Counted from the stretch's first letter, positions 39,548 through 49,794 are shown. The stretch is DNA of 64,000 nt from Emcibacteraceae bacterium (GCA_021774795.1 JAJFIR010000036.1:124001-188000); one strand, 5' to 3'. The notes: generated by a model not told the origin, from the letters alone. Made by a program: numbers and translations.

Positions 39548-42061
39548 ATGACAAGCAAGTTACCAATTTATGAAATAATTCCAAAACTTAAAAAGGATAT
39601 GTCGCAAAATAATAATCTTGTTTTGCAAGCACCGCCGGGGGCAGGAAAAACAACAGTGGTTCCTTTAGCGTTACTTAATGAAAAGTGGCTTGATGGAAGG
39701 AAAATTATTATGCTGGAACCGCGTCGGCTTGCGGCGCGAGCTTCAGCCAAAAGAATGGCGGATATACTTGGCGAAAAAGTGGGTGAAACCGTTGGCTACC
39801 GTGTTCGATTAGAAAGTAAAATTGGCCCAACCACACGAATCGAGGTCGTCACCGAACGGGTATTAATTCGAATAATTCAAAATGACCCCGAACTAGCCGG
39901 GGTAAATTTAATAATCTTTGACGAATTTCATGAAAGATCGGCTGACGCAGATTTGGGTCTATCATTAAGTTTAGACATTCAGCAAGTGCTCAGGGAAGAT
40001 TTAAAGATAGTTGTGATGTCGGCGACGCTGGACGGTGAAAAAATAGCCGCTCTTATGGATAATGCGCCTATTATAAGCAGTGTCGGCCGGCAGTTCGATA
40101 TTGATTACCGATATCTTGAAAAGCCAATGACAGGGCGAATCGAAGATAATATTACGACGATTATCAGAAAAACTCTTAGTGAAGAGAGGGGGAGTATCCT
40201 TGTATTTTTGCCAGGCGCAGGCGAAATAGAGCGAACAAAAACACTTCTCGAAAATATGGATCTGGGTCCAGAAGTTATCATTTGCCCGCTTTATGGAATG
40301 ATGCAATTTAAAGAACAGGACCTGGCCATAAAACCTTCTGAAAAAGACAGGCGCAAAATTGTTCTTTCAACAGCAATAGCAGAAACCAGCCTGACGATTG
40401 AAGGTATTCGCATCGTGATTGATAGCGGATTGCAAAGAAATGCCCTATATGATTCCAGAAGTGGCATGACGCGTTTAGTCACGTCATCGGTTTCCAGGGC
40501 ATCAGCAGATCAACGGGCAGGCCGAGCCGGTAGAACGGAAGAAGGTGTTTGTTATAGAATGTGGAGCATGGCGGCCAATAGATCACTGGCACCATTCACA
40601 ATTCCCGAAATCAAAAAAACCGACCTGGCTCCGCTGGCACTTGACCTAGCGAATTGGGGAGTATCGAAATTTAGTGAAATCAAATGGTTGGATAAACCAG
40701 ATCCGAAATCTTTCGAGCAAGCCAAAGCATTATTGTTTTCGTTGGGTGCGATTGATGTGAAAGAGCGCATAACCGACCACGGGAAAAAAATGGCGACCTT
40801 TCCGATGCATCCGAGGTTGGCGCATATGATCTTATTAGCGGACCAATTTGGTCAAGGTGAATTGGCACTAACTATCGCCGCACTTTTAGCCGAGCGAGAG
40901 CTGTTAAATTTGAACCAGGATCAAAAGACGGCCGATTTAAGGTTGCGGATAGAAACATTAGAAGATGTTAAAAAGGACGATTTAATAAGCGCGAGAAAGC
41001 TGGGATGTAATATAGGGGCGGCTCGAAATATATTGAAGCAGATCAATGTTTGGCGAAAAGATCATCAAATTTCACAGGGTGCTATTCAAGTAGAAAAAGC
41101 AGGGTTGTGCTTAGCAATAGCGTATCCAGATAGAATAGCAGCGTTGCGCGCTTCTGACACAAGGTCATATTTGCTTTCAAATGGTCGTGGGGCAAAATTA
41201 ACGCAAGATGATCCTCTTGGTTCGGAAAAATATCTGGCCATTGGGGATTTAGATAAAGGGCAAAGAGATGCTCGTATTTTCATGGCAGCACCCATTTCAA
41301 AAACCGAGATAGAAATTTATTTTAAACATATTATTAGGGAAAAGCAGGAAATTTTATGGAATGATAAGGACGAATCAGTAAAGACTAATATAAAAATAAT
41401 GCTTGATAAAATTCCCTTAAGTGTTTCAAAAATCAAAGACTTTGATAAAGATGAAGTAACCAGACAGTTATTGGTTGGGATAAGAAGAATGGGCTTGGGC
41501 GCCCTAAATTGGAAGAAAAAGAGTGACCTATTTCGCAAGCGGGCTAATTTGATTAACGCTTATATAGAAGATTGCCTACCTAGTTTAACGGATGATGCTC
41601 TATTAGATAATTTGGATATCTGGCTAGGTCCCTATCTCGGTGGTATTCTCAGTATCGCTTCGGTTAGAAAACTAGACTGTAATTCGATATTGATGAATAT
41701 TATGAATCGCGAGCAGATAATATTGATGGATAAGCTGGCACCGCTTTATTGTCAGGTGCCTAGTGGCTCTAGCACTGCAATAGATTATGATACAGATCCA
41801 CCAACACTTTCCGTTAAATTACAAGAAATGTTTGGTGCAAATAAAACACCGGCAATACTTGACGGAAGAGTAAAACTCAGAATTCATCTTCTGTCGCCTG
41901 CAAGAAGGCCATTACAGATCACCGAAGATTTAGCCGGGTTTTGGGATAATTCCTATCCCGAAATTAGAAAAGAAATGAAAGGTCGTTATCCAAAACACCC
42001 TTGGCCTGATGACCCGCATCGGGCTTTGCCGACGAAAAAATTAAAACCCAAAAACAAATAA
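39548..42061 (+). CDS. hrpB: ATP-dependent helicase HrpB
   Basis: DExH-box RNA-helicase-like protein. 837 residues from the ATG at 39548. Walker A APPGAGKTTVVPLALL, then the HrpB-typical DEFHERSADADLGL (DEFH variant), SATL, RRLAARASAKRM, and the C-terminal HrpB-specific region (YPKHPWPDDPHRALPT). The cell role of HrpB is not well defined. A further ATG-less start at 39518 would add 10 residues without support. Confidence 0.95.
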   Translation: MTSKLPIYEIIPKLKKDMSQNNNLVLQAPPGAGKTTVVPLALLNEKWLDGRKIIMLEPRRLAARASAKRMADILGEKVGETVGYRVRLESKIGPTTRIEVVTERVLIRIIQNDPELAGVNLIIFDEFHERSADADLGLSLSLDIQQVLREDLKIVVMSATLDGEKIAALMDNAPIISSVGRQFDIDYRYLEKPMTGRIEDNITTIIRKTLSEERGSILVFLPGAGEIERTKTLLENMDLGPEVIICPLYGMMQFKEQDLAIKPSEKDRRKIVLSTAIAETSLTIEGIRIVIDSGLQRNALYDSRSGMTRLVTSSVSRASADQRAGRAGRTEEGVCYRMWSMAANRSLAPFTIPEIKKTDLAPLALDLANWGVSKFSEIKWLDKPDPKSFEQAKALLFSLGAIDVKERITDHGKKMATFPMHPRLAHMILLADQFGQGELALTIAALLAERELLNLNQDQKTADLRLRIETLEDVKKDDLISARKLGCNIGAARNILKQINVWRKDHQISQGAIQVEKAGLCLAIAYPDRIAALRASDTRSYLLSNGRGAKLTQDDPLGSEKYLAIGDLDKGQRDARIFMAAPISKTEIEIYFKHIIREKQEILWNDKDESVKTNIKIMLDKIPLSVSKIKDFDKDEVTRQLLVGIRRMGLGALNWKKKSDLFRKRANLINAYIEDCLPSLTDDALLDNLDIWLGPYLGGILSIASVRKLDCNSILMNIMNREQIILMDKLAPLYCQVPSGSSTAIDYDTDPPTLSVKLQEMFGANKTPAILDGRVKLRIHLLSPARRPLQITEDLAGFWDNSYPEIRKEMKGRYPKHPWPDDPHRALPTKKLKPKNK

Positions 42062-42432
42062 ATTTTTGTAGCCCGAAGGCCGCAGGAATATTAGCAATAT
42101 AAAAAAATATCAAAATAGCGACATACTAGTTGTTGACATTGTTGCATACCCCAAATACCATATCTTGTGTTATTTGAGATTTTTAAGGGTAGCGATCAAG
42201 AAAATGATTATACTACAATACTCTAGCCGAATTTATAATAATAATTAGAGTGGATTGCGTTGAATTATGCGCATTGTAGTCGCTAATAAAAATACAACAA
42301 ACGTAACGAAGAAGCCGCCATTGGGTTCATAAATTATGAAATCTATAGTATAATTTCGGCCTATTCGGAGTCGTTTAAAAAAATACTTTTAACCTAAAAG
42401 AATGTTTGGGTTAAATTAAAGGGAGTGAAAAA
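42062..42432. other. Noncoding gap between hrpB and nrdA
   Basis: 371 bases, AT-rich, no gene-like reading frame. The left half contains the candidate NrdR-controlled promoter (42123-42170). The remainder has ATGCGCAT near 42268 and a T/A-rich leader, giving an nrdA mRNA leader of about 250 bases. Nothing else recognised. Confidence 0.65.
42123..42170 (+). promoter_or_regulatory. nrdAB promoter with two candidate NrdR boxes
   Basis: TTGACA at 42133-42138 and TACCAT at 42156-42161 (17-base spacer) make a promoter. ATACCATATCTTGTGT at 42155-42170 matches 13 of 16 positions of the NrdR-box consensus on the reverse strand and covers the -10. ATACTAGTTGTTGACA at 42123-42138 keeps the CWA and TWG half-sites and covers the -35. 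The two centres are 32 bases apart, three helical turns, as NrdR needs. The alignment was by eye; the downstream genes make the call credible. Confidence 0.6.
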
Positions 42433-44274
42433 TTGTCAGCGACAGTGCTTAATGAAACTATTCAAGTTAAAGATCATTCACGTGTAATAACCGATGAGAC
42501 CAGAGATGATTTACTAACAGATTTTGGTAAAGCGACTTTGATTGATCGCTATCTTATGCCCGGCGAATCTTTCCAGGATATGTTTGCCCGGGTGGCAAGT
42601 TATTATGGTGATGATGAAGCTCATTCTCAGCGGCTCTATGATTATATTAGCAGGCTTTGGTTTATGCCCGCGACGCCTGTGCTCAGTAATGGTGGCACGA
42701 AGCGCGGATTACCTATCTCTTGTTTTCTGAACGAAGCCAATGATAGCCTCTCGGGAATTGTGGAACTATGGAACGAAAATGTGTGGCTCGCGTCAAAAGG
42801 CGGTGGAATAGGAAGTTTCTGGGGCAATCTTCGTTCAATCGGTGAAAATGTAAGTACAAACGGTAAAACGTCAGGAATTATTCCTTTCATACGTGTAATG
42901 GACAGCCAAACCTTGGCAATTTCTCAAGGATCACTTCGTCGGGGTAGTGCTGCCGTATATCTTCCTATAAGTCATCCTGAAATAGAAGAATTTATAGAAA
43001 TTCGGCGTCCAACCGGCGGTGACCCTAACCGTAAGGCACTTAATCTTCATCATGGAATTGCTGTTTCAAATGCCTTTATGCGCGCTGTTGAAGCTGACGA
43101 ACAATGGGCGTTAACAAGCCCCCATGACGGAGCTGTGCAAAAAACGGTTTCAGCACGTGATTTGTGGATTAGAATATTAACGGCGCGTATAGAAACAGGC
43201 GAGCCTTATATATTGAATATCGATCATGTGAATGATGCCACGCCAGAACACCATAAACTAGCAGGTCTTAACGTGAAGACATCCAACCTTTGTTGTGAAA
43301 TAACTCTTCCTACGGGGGTTGATCATTTAGGTAAGGAAAGAACGGCGGTATGTTGTTTATCTTCAATTAATCTTGAGAAATATGACGAGTGGAAAGACAA
43401 AGAGATTTTCGTGGAAGATCTGATGCGGTTCCTTGATAATGTGTTACAAGATTTCATTGACCGCGCCCCGGATTCTATGGCGCGGGCAAAATATGCGGCC
43501 ATGCGTGAACGCAGTGTCGGATTGGGTGCTATGGGCTTTCATTCATTCTTGCAAGAAAGGATGATACCATTCGAGTCTGTCATGGCACAAGTTTGGAATA
43601 AGAAAATATTCAAACATATCCAGGATGGTGTTGATCAAGCTTCGGTGACATTGGCGCACGAAAAAGGTGCTTGCCCTGATGCGGCTGATTACGGAATTAT
43701 GGAACGCTTTTCCAACAAAACGGCAATCGCACCTACGGCATCAATTTCTATCATTTGTGGCGGTGCAAGCCCCGGGATAGAACCCATAGCGGCTAATAGT
43801 TTTACACAGAAAACGTTATCCGGCTCATTTAGTGTGCGAAGCCGGGCACTGAAAAGGCTACTTGAAGAAAAAGGTAAAAATTCCGAAGAAGTATGGTCCA
43901 ATATAACCGTGAATGGCGGTTCGGTACAACATCTTGATTTTCTTGATGATCATGAAAAAGATGTATTTAAAACAGCCTTTGAACTTGATCAACGTTGGGT
44001 CGTCGAGCACTCCGCTGATCGGGCACCGATGGTGGATCAAGCACAATCTGTAAATATATTCTTGCCCGCTGATGTGCATAAACGTGACTTGCATCAAATA
44101 CATTTCCAAGCGTGGAAAAAAGGTGTGAAAAGCTTGTATTATTGTCGTTCACTTTCTATCCAGCGCGCAGAAAGCTCTGAAGCAACGGGTGAAACTGCGA
44201 AAGAAGAAATGATGAAAGCAATGGCAAAAACACAGGAAGGCTCTGATTATGAAGAATGCCTGTCTTGCCAATAA
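42433..44274 (+). CDS. nrdA: Ribonucleoside-diphosphate reductase alpha subunit (class I), lacking the ATP cone
   Basis: Makes deoxyribonucleotides from ribonucleotides. 613 residues, well below the about 750 of enterobacterial NrdA, because no ATP-cone is seen: the first 95 residues lead straight into the 10-stranded barrel. Catalytic cysteines sit in PISCFLN (Cys97), NLCCEITLP and AVCCLSS; the C-terminal redox pair is CLSC. GGGIG and the barrel motifs are intact. It starts with TTG at 42433, backed by GGGAG 7 bases upstream. Followed 47 bases later by nrdB. Without the cone, dATP inhibition through the activity site should be absent. Confidence 0.93.
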   Translation: MSATVLNETIQVKDHSRVITDETRDDLLTDFGKATLIDRYLMPGESFQDMFARVASYYGDDEAHSQRLYDYISRLWFMPATPVLSNGGTKRGLPISCFLNEANDSLSGIVELWNENVWLASKGGGIGSFWGNLRSIGENVSTNGKTSGIIPFIRVMDSQTLAISQGSLRRGSAAVYLPISHPEIEEFIEIRRPTGGDPNRKALNLHHGIAVSNAFMRAVEADEQWALTSPHDGAVQKTVSARDLWIRILTARIETGEPYILNIDHVNDATPEHHKLAGLNVKTSNLCCEITLPTGVDHLGKERTAVCCLSSINLEKYDEWKDKEIFVEDLMRFLDNVLQDFIDRAPDSMARAKYAAMRERSVGLGAMGFHSFLQERMIPFESVMAQVWNKKIFKHIQDGVDQASVTLAHEKGACPDAADYGIMERFSNKTAIAPTASISIICGGASPGIEPIAANSFTQKTLSGSFSVRSRALKRLLEEKGKNSEEVWSNITVNGGSVQHLDFLDDHEKDVFKTAFELDQRWVVEHSADRAPMVDQAQSVNIFLPADVHKRDLHQIHFQAWKKGVKSLYYCRSLSIQRAESSEATGETAKEEMMKAMAKTQEGSDYEECLSCQ

Positions 44275-44321
44275 TGCTAAATAATTTTCAGAAATTAATT
44301 TATAAGATTTAGGTAAACTTC

Positions 44322-45281
44322 ATGGCTCTACTCGAAGAACGCATCTGCTATAAACCGTTTGAATATCCTTGGGCCTATGACGCGTGGCTTACTCAGCAGC
44401 GCGTCCATTGGCTTCCGGAAGAAGTGCCGATGGCGGACGATATTAAAGACTGGAATATGAAAATCTCCAATTCGGAACGCAATTTGCTGATGCAAATCTT
44501 CCGGTTTTTTACTCAGGCAGACGTAGAAGTAAATAACTGTTATATGCAAAAATATGGCCGCGTTTTTAAACCTACGGAAGTTCAAATGATGCTGGCGGCT
44601 TTTTCAAATATGGAAACAATCCATGTTGCGGCCTATAGCCATTTATTAGATACGCTTGGAATTCCAGATTTGGAATATGAAGCTTTCCTTAGATATGATG
44701 AAATGAAAGCCAAGTACGATTATATGCAAATGTGGGGCGTTGATAGTAAGGAAGATATTGCTAAAACATTAGCAGTCTTTGGTGCATTCACAGAAGGTCT
44801 GCAGCTCTTTGCTTCATTTGCCATATTGATGAATTTCCCAAGGTTTAACAAAATGAAGGGGATGGGGCAAATAGTGACATGGTCTGTGCGCGATGAAACT
44901 TTGCATATGACCTCTATCATTAAATTGTTTCATACGTTCGTTCATGAAAACCCTGAAGTTTGGACCGATGAATTGCAGAAAGATCTTACGGATGCTTGTA
45001 AAACCATCGTCGAACATGAGGATGCCTTTATCGACCTTGCATTTGAACTCGGTGATATTGAAGGCCTCACAGCAAAAGAAGTTAAAGAATATATTCGCTA
45101 TATAGCAGACCGTCGATTAACTCAGCTTGCGTTAAGCCCAATATATTTTGTAGGTAATAACCCATTACCTTGGATGGATGAAATACTTAATGGTATTGAG
45201 CATACAAATTTCTTTGAGAATCGCGCGACCGAATACTCACGGGCTTCCACACAAGGTAAGTGGGAAGAAGCATTCGATTAA
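44322..45281 (+). CDS. nrdB: Ribonucleoside-diphosphate reductase beta subunit
   Basis: Holds the di-iron site and radical for NrdA. 319 residues. Metal and radical residues can be seen: Asp67 in FTQADVEVN, Glu98 and His101 in SNMETIHVA, the putative radical Tyr105 in HVAAYSHL, and later ETLHM and EHEDAF with further Glu/His ligands. The Tyr makes it Ia-type rather than the Tyr-less Ic form. Its TAA shares bases with the msrB stop on the other strand. Confidence 0.94.
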   Translation: MALLEERICYKPFEYPWAYDAWLTQQRVHWLPEEVPMADDIKDWNMKISNSERNLLMQIFRFFTQADVEVNNCYMQKYGRVFKPTEVQMMLAAFSNMETIHVAAYSHLLDTLGIPDLEYEAFLRYDEMKAKYDYMQMWGVDSKEDIAKTLAVFGAFTEGLQLFASFAILMNFPRFNKMKGMGQIVTWSVRDETLHMTSIIKLFHTFVHENPEVWTDELQKDLTDACKTIVEHEDAFIDLAFELGDIEGLTAKEVKEYIRYIADRRLTQLALSPIYFVGNNPLPWMDEILNGIEHTNFFENRATEYSRASTQGKWEEAFD

Positions 45282-45670
45282 TCGTCCTCTTTTGCTATAA
45301 AATCCAATGATAAACTGTTTATGCAGTAGCGAAGACCCGTTGGTGGGGGACCATCCTGGAAAACATGCCCCAAATGGGCATCGCAGTTAGCGCACTTAAC
45401 TTCTTCGCGCACCATATTATGGCTAGTATCCCGGTTTATTGTGACTGTTGTTTCGTCGTAAGGTTGATAATAGCTTGGCCAACCACTGCCGCTATCATAT
45501 TTGGTAGTAGATGAAAATAAAGGCGCGTCGCAACAGATGCAATTATAGGTCCCGTCTTCATCATGGTGATAATATTTTCCACTGTACGGATGCTCAGTCC
45601 CGCCACAGCGGGTTACCCTATATTGGTCAGCATCCAGTGATTCCTGCCATTCATCATCTGATTTTTTCAT
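45278..45670 (-). CDS. msrB: Peptide-methionine (R)-S-oxide reductase
   Basis: Repairs R-methionine sulfoxide in proteins. 130 residues, beta-fold. Zinc ligands C44/C47 and C93/C96, [11 protein letters not shown], and the catalytic Cys116 in RYCINSLSL. Divergent from msrA across about 132 bases. Confidence 0.97.
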   Translation of the reverse strand: MKKSDDEWQESLDADQYRVTRCGGTEHPYSGKYYHHDEDGTYNCICCDAPLFSSTTKYDSGSGWPSYYQPYDETTVTINRDTSHNMVREEVKCANCDAHLGHVFQDGPPPTGLRYCINSLSLDFIAKEDD

Positions 45671-45802
45671 CTTTTTGACTTTTCGTTGTTGTAAATTCTA
45701 AACTATATTAGCATATATACTATTGTAAAAAGTCAGATGAAATAAATAAAATAACGAATGGTGTGAACGGGCATGTTGTCCGCAAATTTTTTGGAGTTTA
45801 AG

Positions 45803-46273
45803 ATGGAAAAAGCGATATTTGCCGCAGGTTGTTTTTGGGGCGTAGAACTTAACTTTTCAAAAGTTGAAGGTGTTACAGCAACAAGAGTTGGATATTCGGG
45901 TGGAGATATAAGCGAACCTAGTTATGAACAGGTGTGTTCGAAAACTACAGGACATGCTGAAGTAATTGAAATTACGTTTGATCCAAAAATAATCAGCTAT
46001 CAAGAGCTTTTGGATAAGCTATGGGATTTTCACGATCCGACGACGTTAAATCGTCAAGGTCCGGACGTTGGCTCGCAGTATAGGTCAGCTATTTTTTACT
46101 TAAATAAAGAGCAACAAAGTCTCGCAGAACAATCAGTATTAGACGTCGAAAAATCGGGACGGTTTACTAATTCAATTGTAACAGAGATAACGGCGTTCGA
46201 AGAATTTTGGCCTGCAGAAGAATATCATCAGCAATATCTAGAGAAACGTGGAATAAAAATAGCGTGTGTTTAA
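45803..46273 (+). CDS. msrA: Peptide-methionine (S)-S-oxide reductase
   Basis: Repairs S-methionine sulfoxide. 156 residues from the ATG at 45803, which has GGAG 6 bases upstream. AAGCFWGVE carries the catalytic Cys10, and GYSGG, GHAEVIEI and DVGSQYRSAIFY are further family marks. It complements msrB, which is read the other way, so the pair covers both sulfoxide epimers; both start in one short shared region. Confidence 0.96.
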   Translation: MEKAIFAAGCFWGVELNFSKVEGVTATRVGYSGGDISEPSYEQVCSKTTGHAEVIEITFDPKIISYQELLDKLWDFHDPTTLNRQGPDVGSQYRSAIFYLNKEQQSLAEQSVLDVEKSGRFTNSIVTEITAFEEFWPAEEYHQQYLEKRGIKIACV

Positions 46274-46399
46274 GTTGAAGATTCATTGGCAAATACGAAC
46301 GGGTAAAGTTAATGATTTCGTAAGAGACGGAGATTACATTAAGGCGACTAAAAGTGATTCTCACGCTGGTTGTATTATCGGCGAATGTGGGGTGCTGAT

Positions 46400-47158
46400 A
46401 TGGACTATGATATGAGGAATATAATGGCATTTTTTAATTTCCCATCTGTGCAGGAGACAATGGATAAATATTTTCCACCTTCGGACCATCCTTACAGATA
46501 CTATGATACAGTCGTTGAAAATTTCGTTAATCAAGAATCTACTATCCTTGACATTGGATGTGGTAGAACTGCACCAAATCTAAAAAAATACCTGGGTCGA
46601 GCAAAACGATTGATCGGTATAGAAGTTATTCCATTTACGGAAACGATTGATGGGATTGAATTATATACTCACGATATTATTGATATGTCATCTGTTGAAA
46701 GCGATAGCGTAGATGTTGTTTTTTGTCGTAGCGTAATGGAGCATATTACTGACGCCGACGGTGCCTATAAAGAGGTCCTTAGAATTTTAAAACCAGGCGG
46801 AAGATTTGTCTTTTTGACAGCAAATTTTTATGATTATGCATCGATAATTGCTCATATAATTCCCAATCGGTTCCATGCTTCAATCGTAAAAGCCACCGAA
46901 GGACGGGAGGAAGAAGATACTTTTCCTACGGCTTACGCCTGTAATACTAAAAGAAAGGTTCTTTCTTTGTGCGAAGAGCACGGATTTGACGTCGCCGAAT
47001 TTAAATATATGGGGCAGTATCCATGCTACTTCTTGTTTAATAAATATCTATTTTGGTTAGGGACAAAATACGAATTATTTTTGCGACGTTTTAAATCACT
47101 TCATTTTTTGCAGGGTTGGATTTTTTCTACACTTCAAAAGCCAGAACAACAAAGATAA
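46400..47158 (+). CDS. SAM-dependent methyltransferase
   Basis: Class I methyltransferase, about 252 residues. Motif I ILDIGCGRTAP, then VDVVFCRSVMEHI and LRILKPGGRFVFLT, and a distinct C-terminal part with a hydrophobic helix-rich end (FNKYLFWLGTKYELFLRRF). Substrate unknown. Start placed at ATG 46400 after GGGGTG; further ATG at 46412 and 46424 are possible. It ends convergent with the polymerase-like gene at 47188. Its position beside an exosortase-associated ligase hints at surface polysaccharide work, but nothing proves it. Confidence 0.82.
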   Translation: MDYDMRNIMAFFNFPSVQETMDKYFPPSDHPYRYYDTVVENFVNQESTILDIGCGRTAPNLKKYLGRAKRLIGIEVIPFTETIDGIELYTHDIIDMSSVESDSVDVVFCRSVMEHITDADGAYKEVLRILKPGGRFVFLTANFYDYASIIAHIIPNRFHASIVKATEGREEEDTFPTAYACNTKRKVLSLCEEHGFDVAEFKYMGQYPCYFLFNKYLFWLGTKYELFLRRFKSLHFLQGWIFSTLQKPEQQR

Positions 47159-47187
47159 AAAATAACCATAAGCTTTAAATTATTTTA

Positions 47188-48456
47188 TCACGCATATTCG
47201 TGCTCAGATTTCTGATTGCTTTTAGCTTGTTCTAGCACGACGGCGCCTATACAGATTATAATTATTTGAAAGTAAAGAGCATCAAAGAACGCGATATTCG
47301 CGGTTAATGATGTAATCACATAACCCACCATGGAACTTCTGATCGCTATGGATAAATCCGAGTAATGATGTAAGCTTGGCACTTTTCTACTATCACGATC
47401 CAGTTTTCTCGAGGCGGAGAATATAAGATATATCATGAATAAAAATAACAAAAAGCCAAAATAACCATGCTGTCCAATCATTTGAAAGTATGATGAGTGG
47501 TATGCTCTGGAAAACTGCCCCTGTTCCATAAATCTTCTGGCATAATCCGGTGTGTCAACTATACCAAATCCACCTCCCATTACAGGATATTCATTACCAA
47601 CTTTTACCGCACTTACCCACATTTCCACGCGGCTCTGGAACGATTCATCTGAGTCCAAATTTGTTGACGTGGCCATCTTGTTTGACCAGGTATCGGCCAT
47701 AACATATGCCGCAATAAATGCGACAGGAAAAAGGATCAATACAGCCCTAAATAATTTCTTTTGCAACCATGTATAATATAGGAATGTGATGCACAGTGCT
47801 ATAAAGCCGGTCCTTGACTGTGTCCCGAGCACGGCCACTGCCGTCAAAAACGCGCACGCAATAGAGAAATATTTTTCATAAATATTAGGCGCATGAGCAA
47901 TGAAGTAGAGCATATACGGGAACGTCATTACAAGAATAATTGCCATTTCATTATTCTCAGTATAAAAGCTATTAATTGGACCCAATACTTGCGAAGTTCC
48001 CCCTGATAATATTGTAAAAATGCCACCCTTCATTCCGTAAAATCCAATGGATATTACCATAACTTTTATAAATGCGGTTAATCGCTTCTCCGTGTTAAGC
48101 ATCGTGAAGGAAAGTATAGCTAAGGCGAGTATTTTTGTGAACTTAAGCCAACTATTAAATGCTAAACTGGGATCATAGGCAGCGATAGATGTTAAGCAGA
48201 TCCATATATAAAATATAAACAAAAATCCTATCAGATGATGATGTTTATATTCTTTATATCCTTGTGCGATAATATAACTTCCTACAGTACAAACGAAGAA
48301 GTAATCAAGCCAAGGGATCGTGAGGGCAAAACCATATGCATTACTTTGTGGATACATAAAAGACATAAAGCCAATAACTAATGCACCGACATGATATCTA
48401 TAAAGGATCACGGGAAAGGCTGTTAATAAGAACAGTGCTAGAAGTGCATCTCTCAA
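47188..48456 (-). CDS. O-antigen-ligase/polymerase-like membrane protein (exosortase A-associated type)
   Basis: 422 residues with about ten transmembrane helices. The N-terminus MRDALLALFLLTAFPVILYR, TENNEMAIILVMTFPYMLY and GTQSRTGFIAL, then GGGFGI and HSSYFQMIGQHGYFG, match the putative O-glycosylation ligase group linked with exosortase A systems (WaaL/Wzy superfamily). The start codon is TTG at 48456 with AAGAG upstream. No exosortase, PEP-CTERM protein or glycosyltransferase is in the window, so it looks like a separate or split locus. Confidence 0.8.
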   Translation of the reverse strand: MRDALLALFLLTAFPVILYRYHVGALVIGFMSFMYPQSNAYGFALTIPWLDYFFVCTVGSYIIAQGYKEYKHHHLIGFLFIFYIWICLTSIAAYDPSLAFNSWLKFTKILALAILSFTMLNTEKRLTAFIKVMVISIGFYGMKGGIFTILSGGTSQVLGPINSFYTENNEMAIILVMTFPYMLYFIAHAPNIYEKYFSIACAFLTAVAVLGTQSRTGFIALCITFLYYTWLQKKLFRAVLILFPVAFIAAYVMADTWSNKMATSTNLDSDESFQSRVEMWVSAVKVGNEYPVMGGGFGIVDTPDYARRFMEQGQFSRAYHSSYFQMIGQHGYFGFLLFLFMIYLIFSASRKLDRDSRKVPSLHHYSDLSIAIRSSMVGYVITSLTANIAFFDALYFQIIIICIGAVVLEQAKSNQKSEHEYA

Positions 48457-48621
48457 TATGTTAACTCTTAAAAAGGCCCTTTATTAATAGGGACTGGCTT
48501 TAACTAAATTTTATGTTATCAGTTATAATATCAAATTACTAAAAAATCATTGATGCGAAGAATTATTTTCTTTGAAAGATATTCAGGCCATCGTGACTAA
48601 CACTGATTAAATGGAATAGCT

Positions 48622-48747
48622 ATGGTTGCGGCGTTTATGTTTGGTATGATTGCACTTGTGTTTTATGTAATTTATGAAGCCACATATGCGGAAATAAAAG
48701 AAGAAAAAGAGCGCAAACTGATGGAGCGGGATGAAGGAAGTAAGTAG
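48622..48747 (+). CDS. Tiny single-helix membrane ORF
   Basis: 41 residues: a hydrophobic helix (AAFMFGMIALVFYVIY) and then a strongly charged helix (AEIKEEKERKLMERDEGSK). Only a weak GGA upstream of the ATG. The composition is that of real small membrane proteins rather than noise. It ends 12 bases from the tdh stop, read convergently. No family recognised. Confidence 0.45.
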   Translation: MVAAFMFGMIALVFYVIYEATYAEIKEEKERKLMERDEGSK

Positions 48748-48759
48748 CCTCACTCTAAA

Positions 48760-49785
48760 TCATTGCCAGTTTAATATCACTTTTCCTGATTGTCCGGACC
48801 GCATCGTTTCAAACGCAGTTTGAAAATCGTCAATGGCAAATTGATGTGTCAAAATTGGGCTTAATTCTAGCCCGCTTTCGAGCATCGCGATCATTTTATA
48901 CCAGGTTTCGAACATTCTTCGTCCGTAAATCCCCCTTATTTCAAGCCCTTTAAATATTACATGGTTCCAGTTGATTGTTGTTTCTTCGGGTAATATACCC
49001 AGCAATGCGATTTTTCCGCCGTGGTTCATAATATCGAGCATGTCACCAAAAGCTTTGGGGTTACCAGACATTTCGAGACCGACATCAAACCCTTCGGTCA
49101 TATTGAGCTCCTCCATCATCTCATGGGGTGATTTGCGCGATACATTAATCGCACGGGTCGCCCCCATTTGTTTTGCAATACCAAGCCGGTAATCGTTGAC
49201 GTCTGTTATGACTATATTGCGCGCCCCCACATGTTTAGCGATTGCAACAGCCATAATACCAATAGGACCAGCACCCGTTATAAGAACATCTTCGCCCACT
49301 AGATCATATGTAAGTGCGGTATGCGCAGCATTACCGAGGGGGTCCAAAATTGCGCCAAGGTCGTCGCTGATAGTAGGTGGAAGGGGGCATATATTGGAGG
49401 CGGGGACACTTAAAAACTCTGCGAATGCTCCCGGACGATCAACGCCAATCCCCACTGTATTGCGGCATAAATGCCGTTCTCCGGCCCGACATTTCCGGCA
49501 GTGGCCGCATGTGACGTGGCCTTCCGCCGAAACTCTTTGGCCGACAACAAGCCCATTAACCTCCGAGCCTAATTCTACGATTTCGCCTGCAAACTCGTGC
49601 CCAACGGTCATCGGAACAGGGATCGTCTGTTGTGCCCAACTATCCCAATTATAAATATGGATATCGGTGCCGCATATGGCTGTTTTATTGATTTTCACCA
49701 AAACATCATTGTGACCTATTTTTGGTTTTTCTACATCTTCGAGCCAGATCCCAATTTCTGATTTTGCTTTCACAAGACTTTTCAT
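48760..49785 (-). CDS. tdh: L-threonine 3-dehydrogenase
   Basis: Zinc-containing medium-chain dehydrogenase that oxidises L-threonine to 2-amino-3-oxobutyrate. 341 residues. [16 protein letters not shown] holds the catalytic-zinc Cys, GHEFAGEI the His-Glu, and [15 protein letters not shown] the four structural-zinc cysteines (trimmed: [11 protein letters not shown]). NAD loop [11 protein letters not shown]. Works with Kbl, encoded 9 bases upstream. Confidence 0.97.
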   Translation of the reverse strand: MKSLVKAKSEIGIWLEDVEKPKIGHNDVLVKINKTAICGTDIHIYNWDSWAQQTIPVPMTVGHEFAGEIVELGSEVNGLVVGQRVSAEGHVTCGHCRKCRAGERHLCRNTVGIGVDRPGAFAEFLSVPASNICPLPPTISDDLGAILDPLGNAAHTALTYDLVGEDVLITGAGPIGIMAVAIAKHVGARNIVITDVNDYRLGIAKQMGATRAINVSRKSPHEMMEELNMTEGFDVGLEMSGNPKAFGDMLDIMNHGGKIALLGILPEETTINWNHVIFKGLEIRGIYGRRMFETWYKMIAMLESGLELSPILTHQFAIDDFQTAFETMRSGQSGKVILNWQ

Positions 49786-49794
49786 AATAATTTC

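Noticed and set aside
49196-49654. 152-codon plus-strand frame over tdh
   Set aside because: Antisense shadow with no motif and no start signal; tdh is intact.
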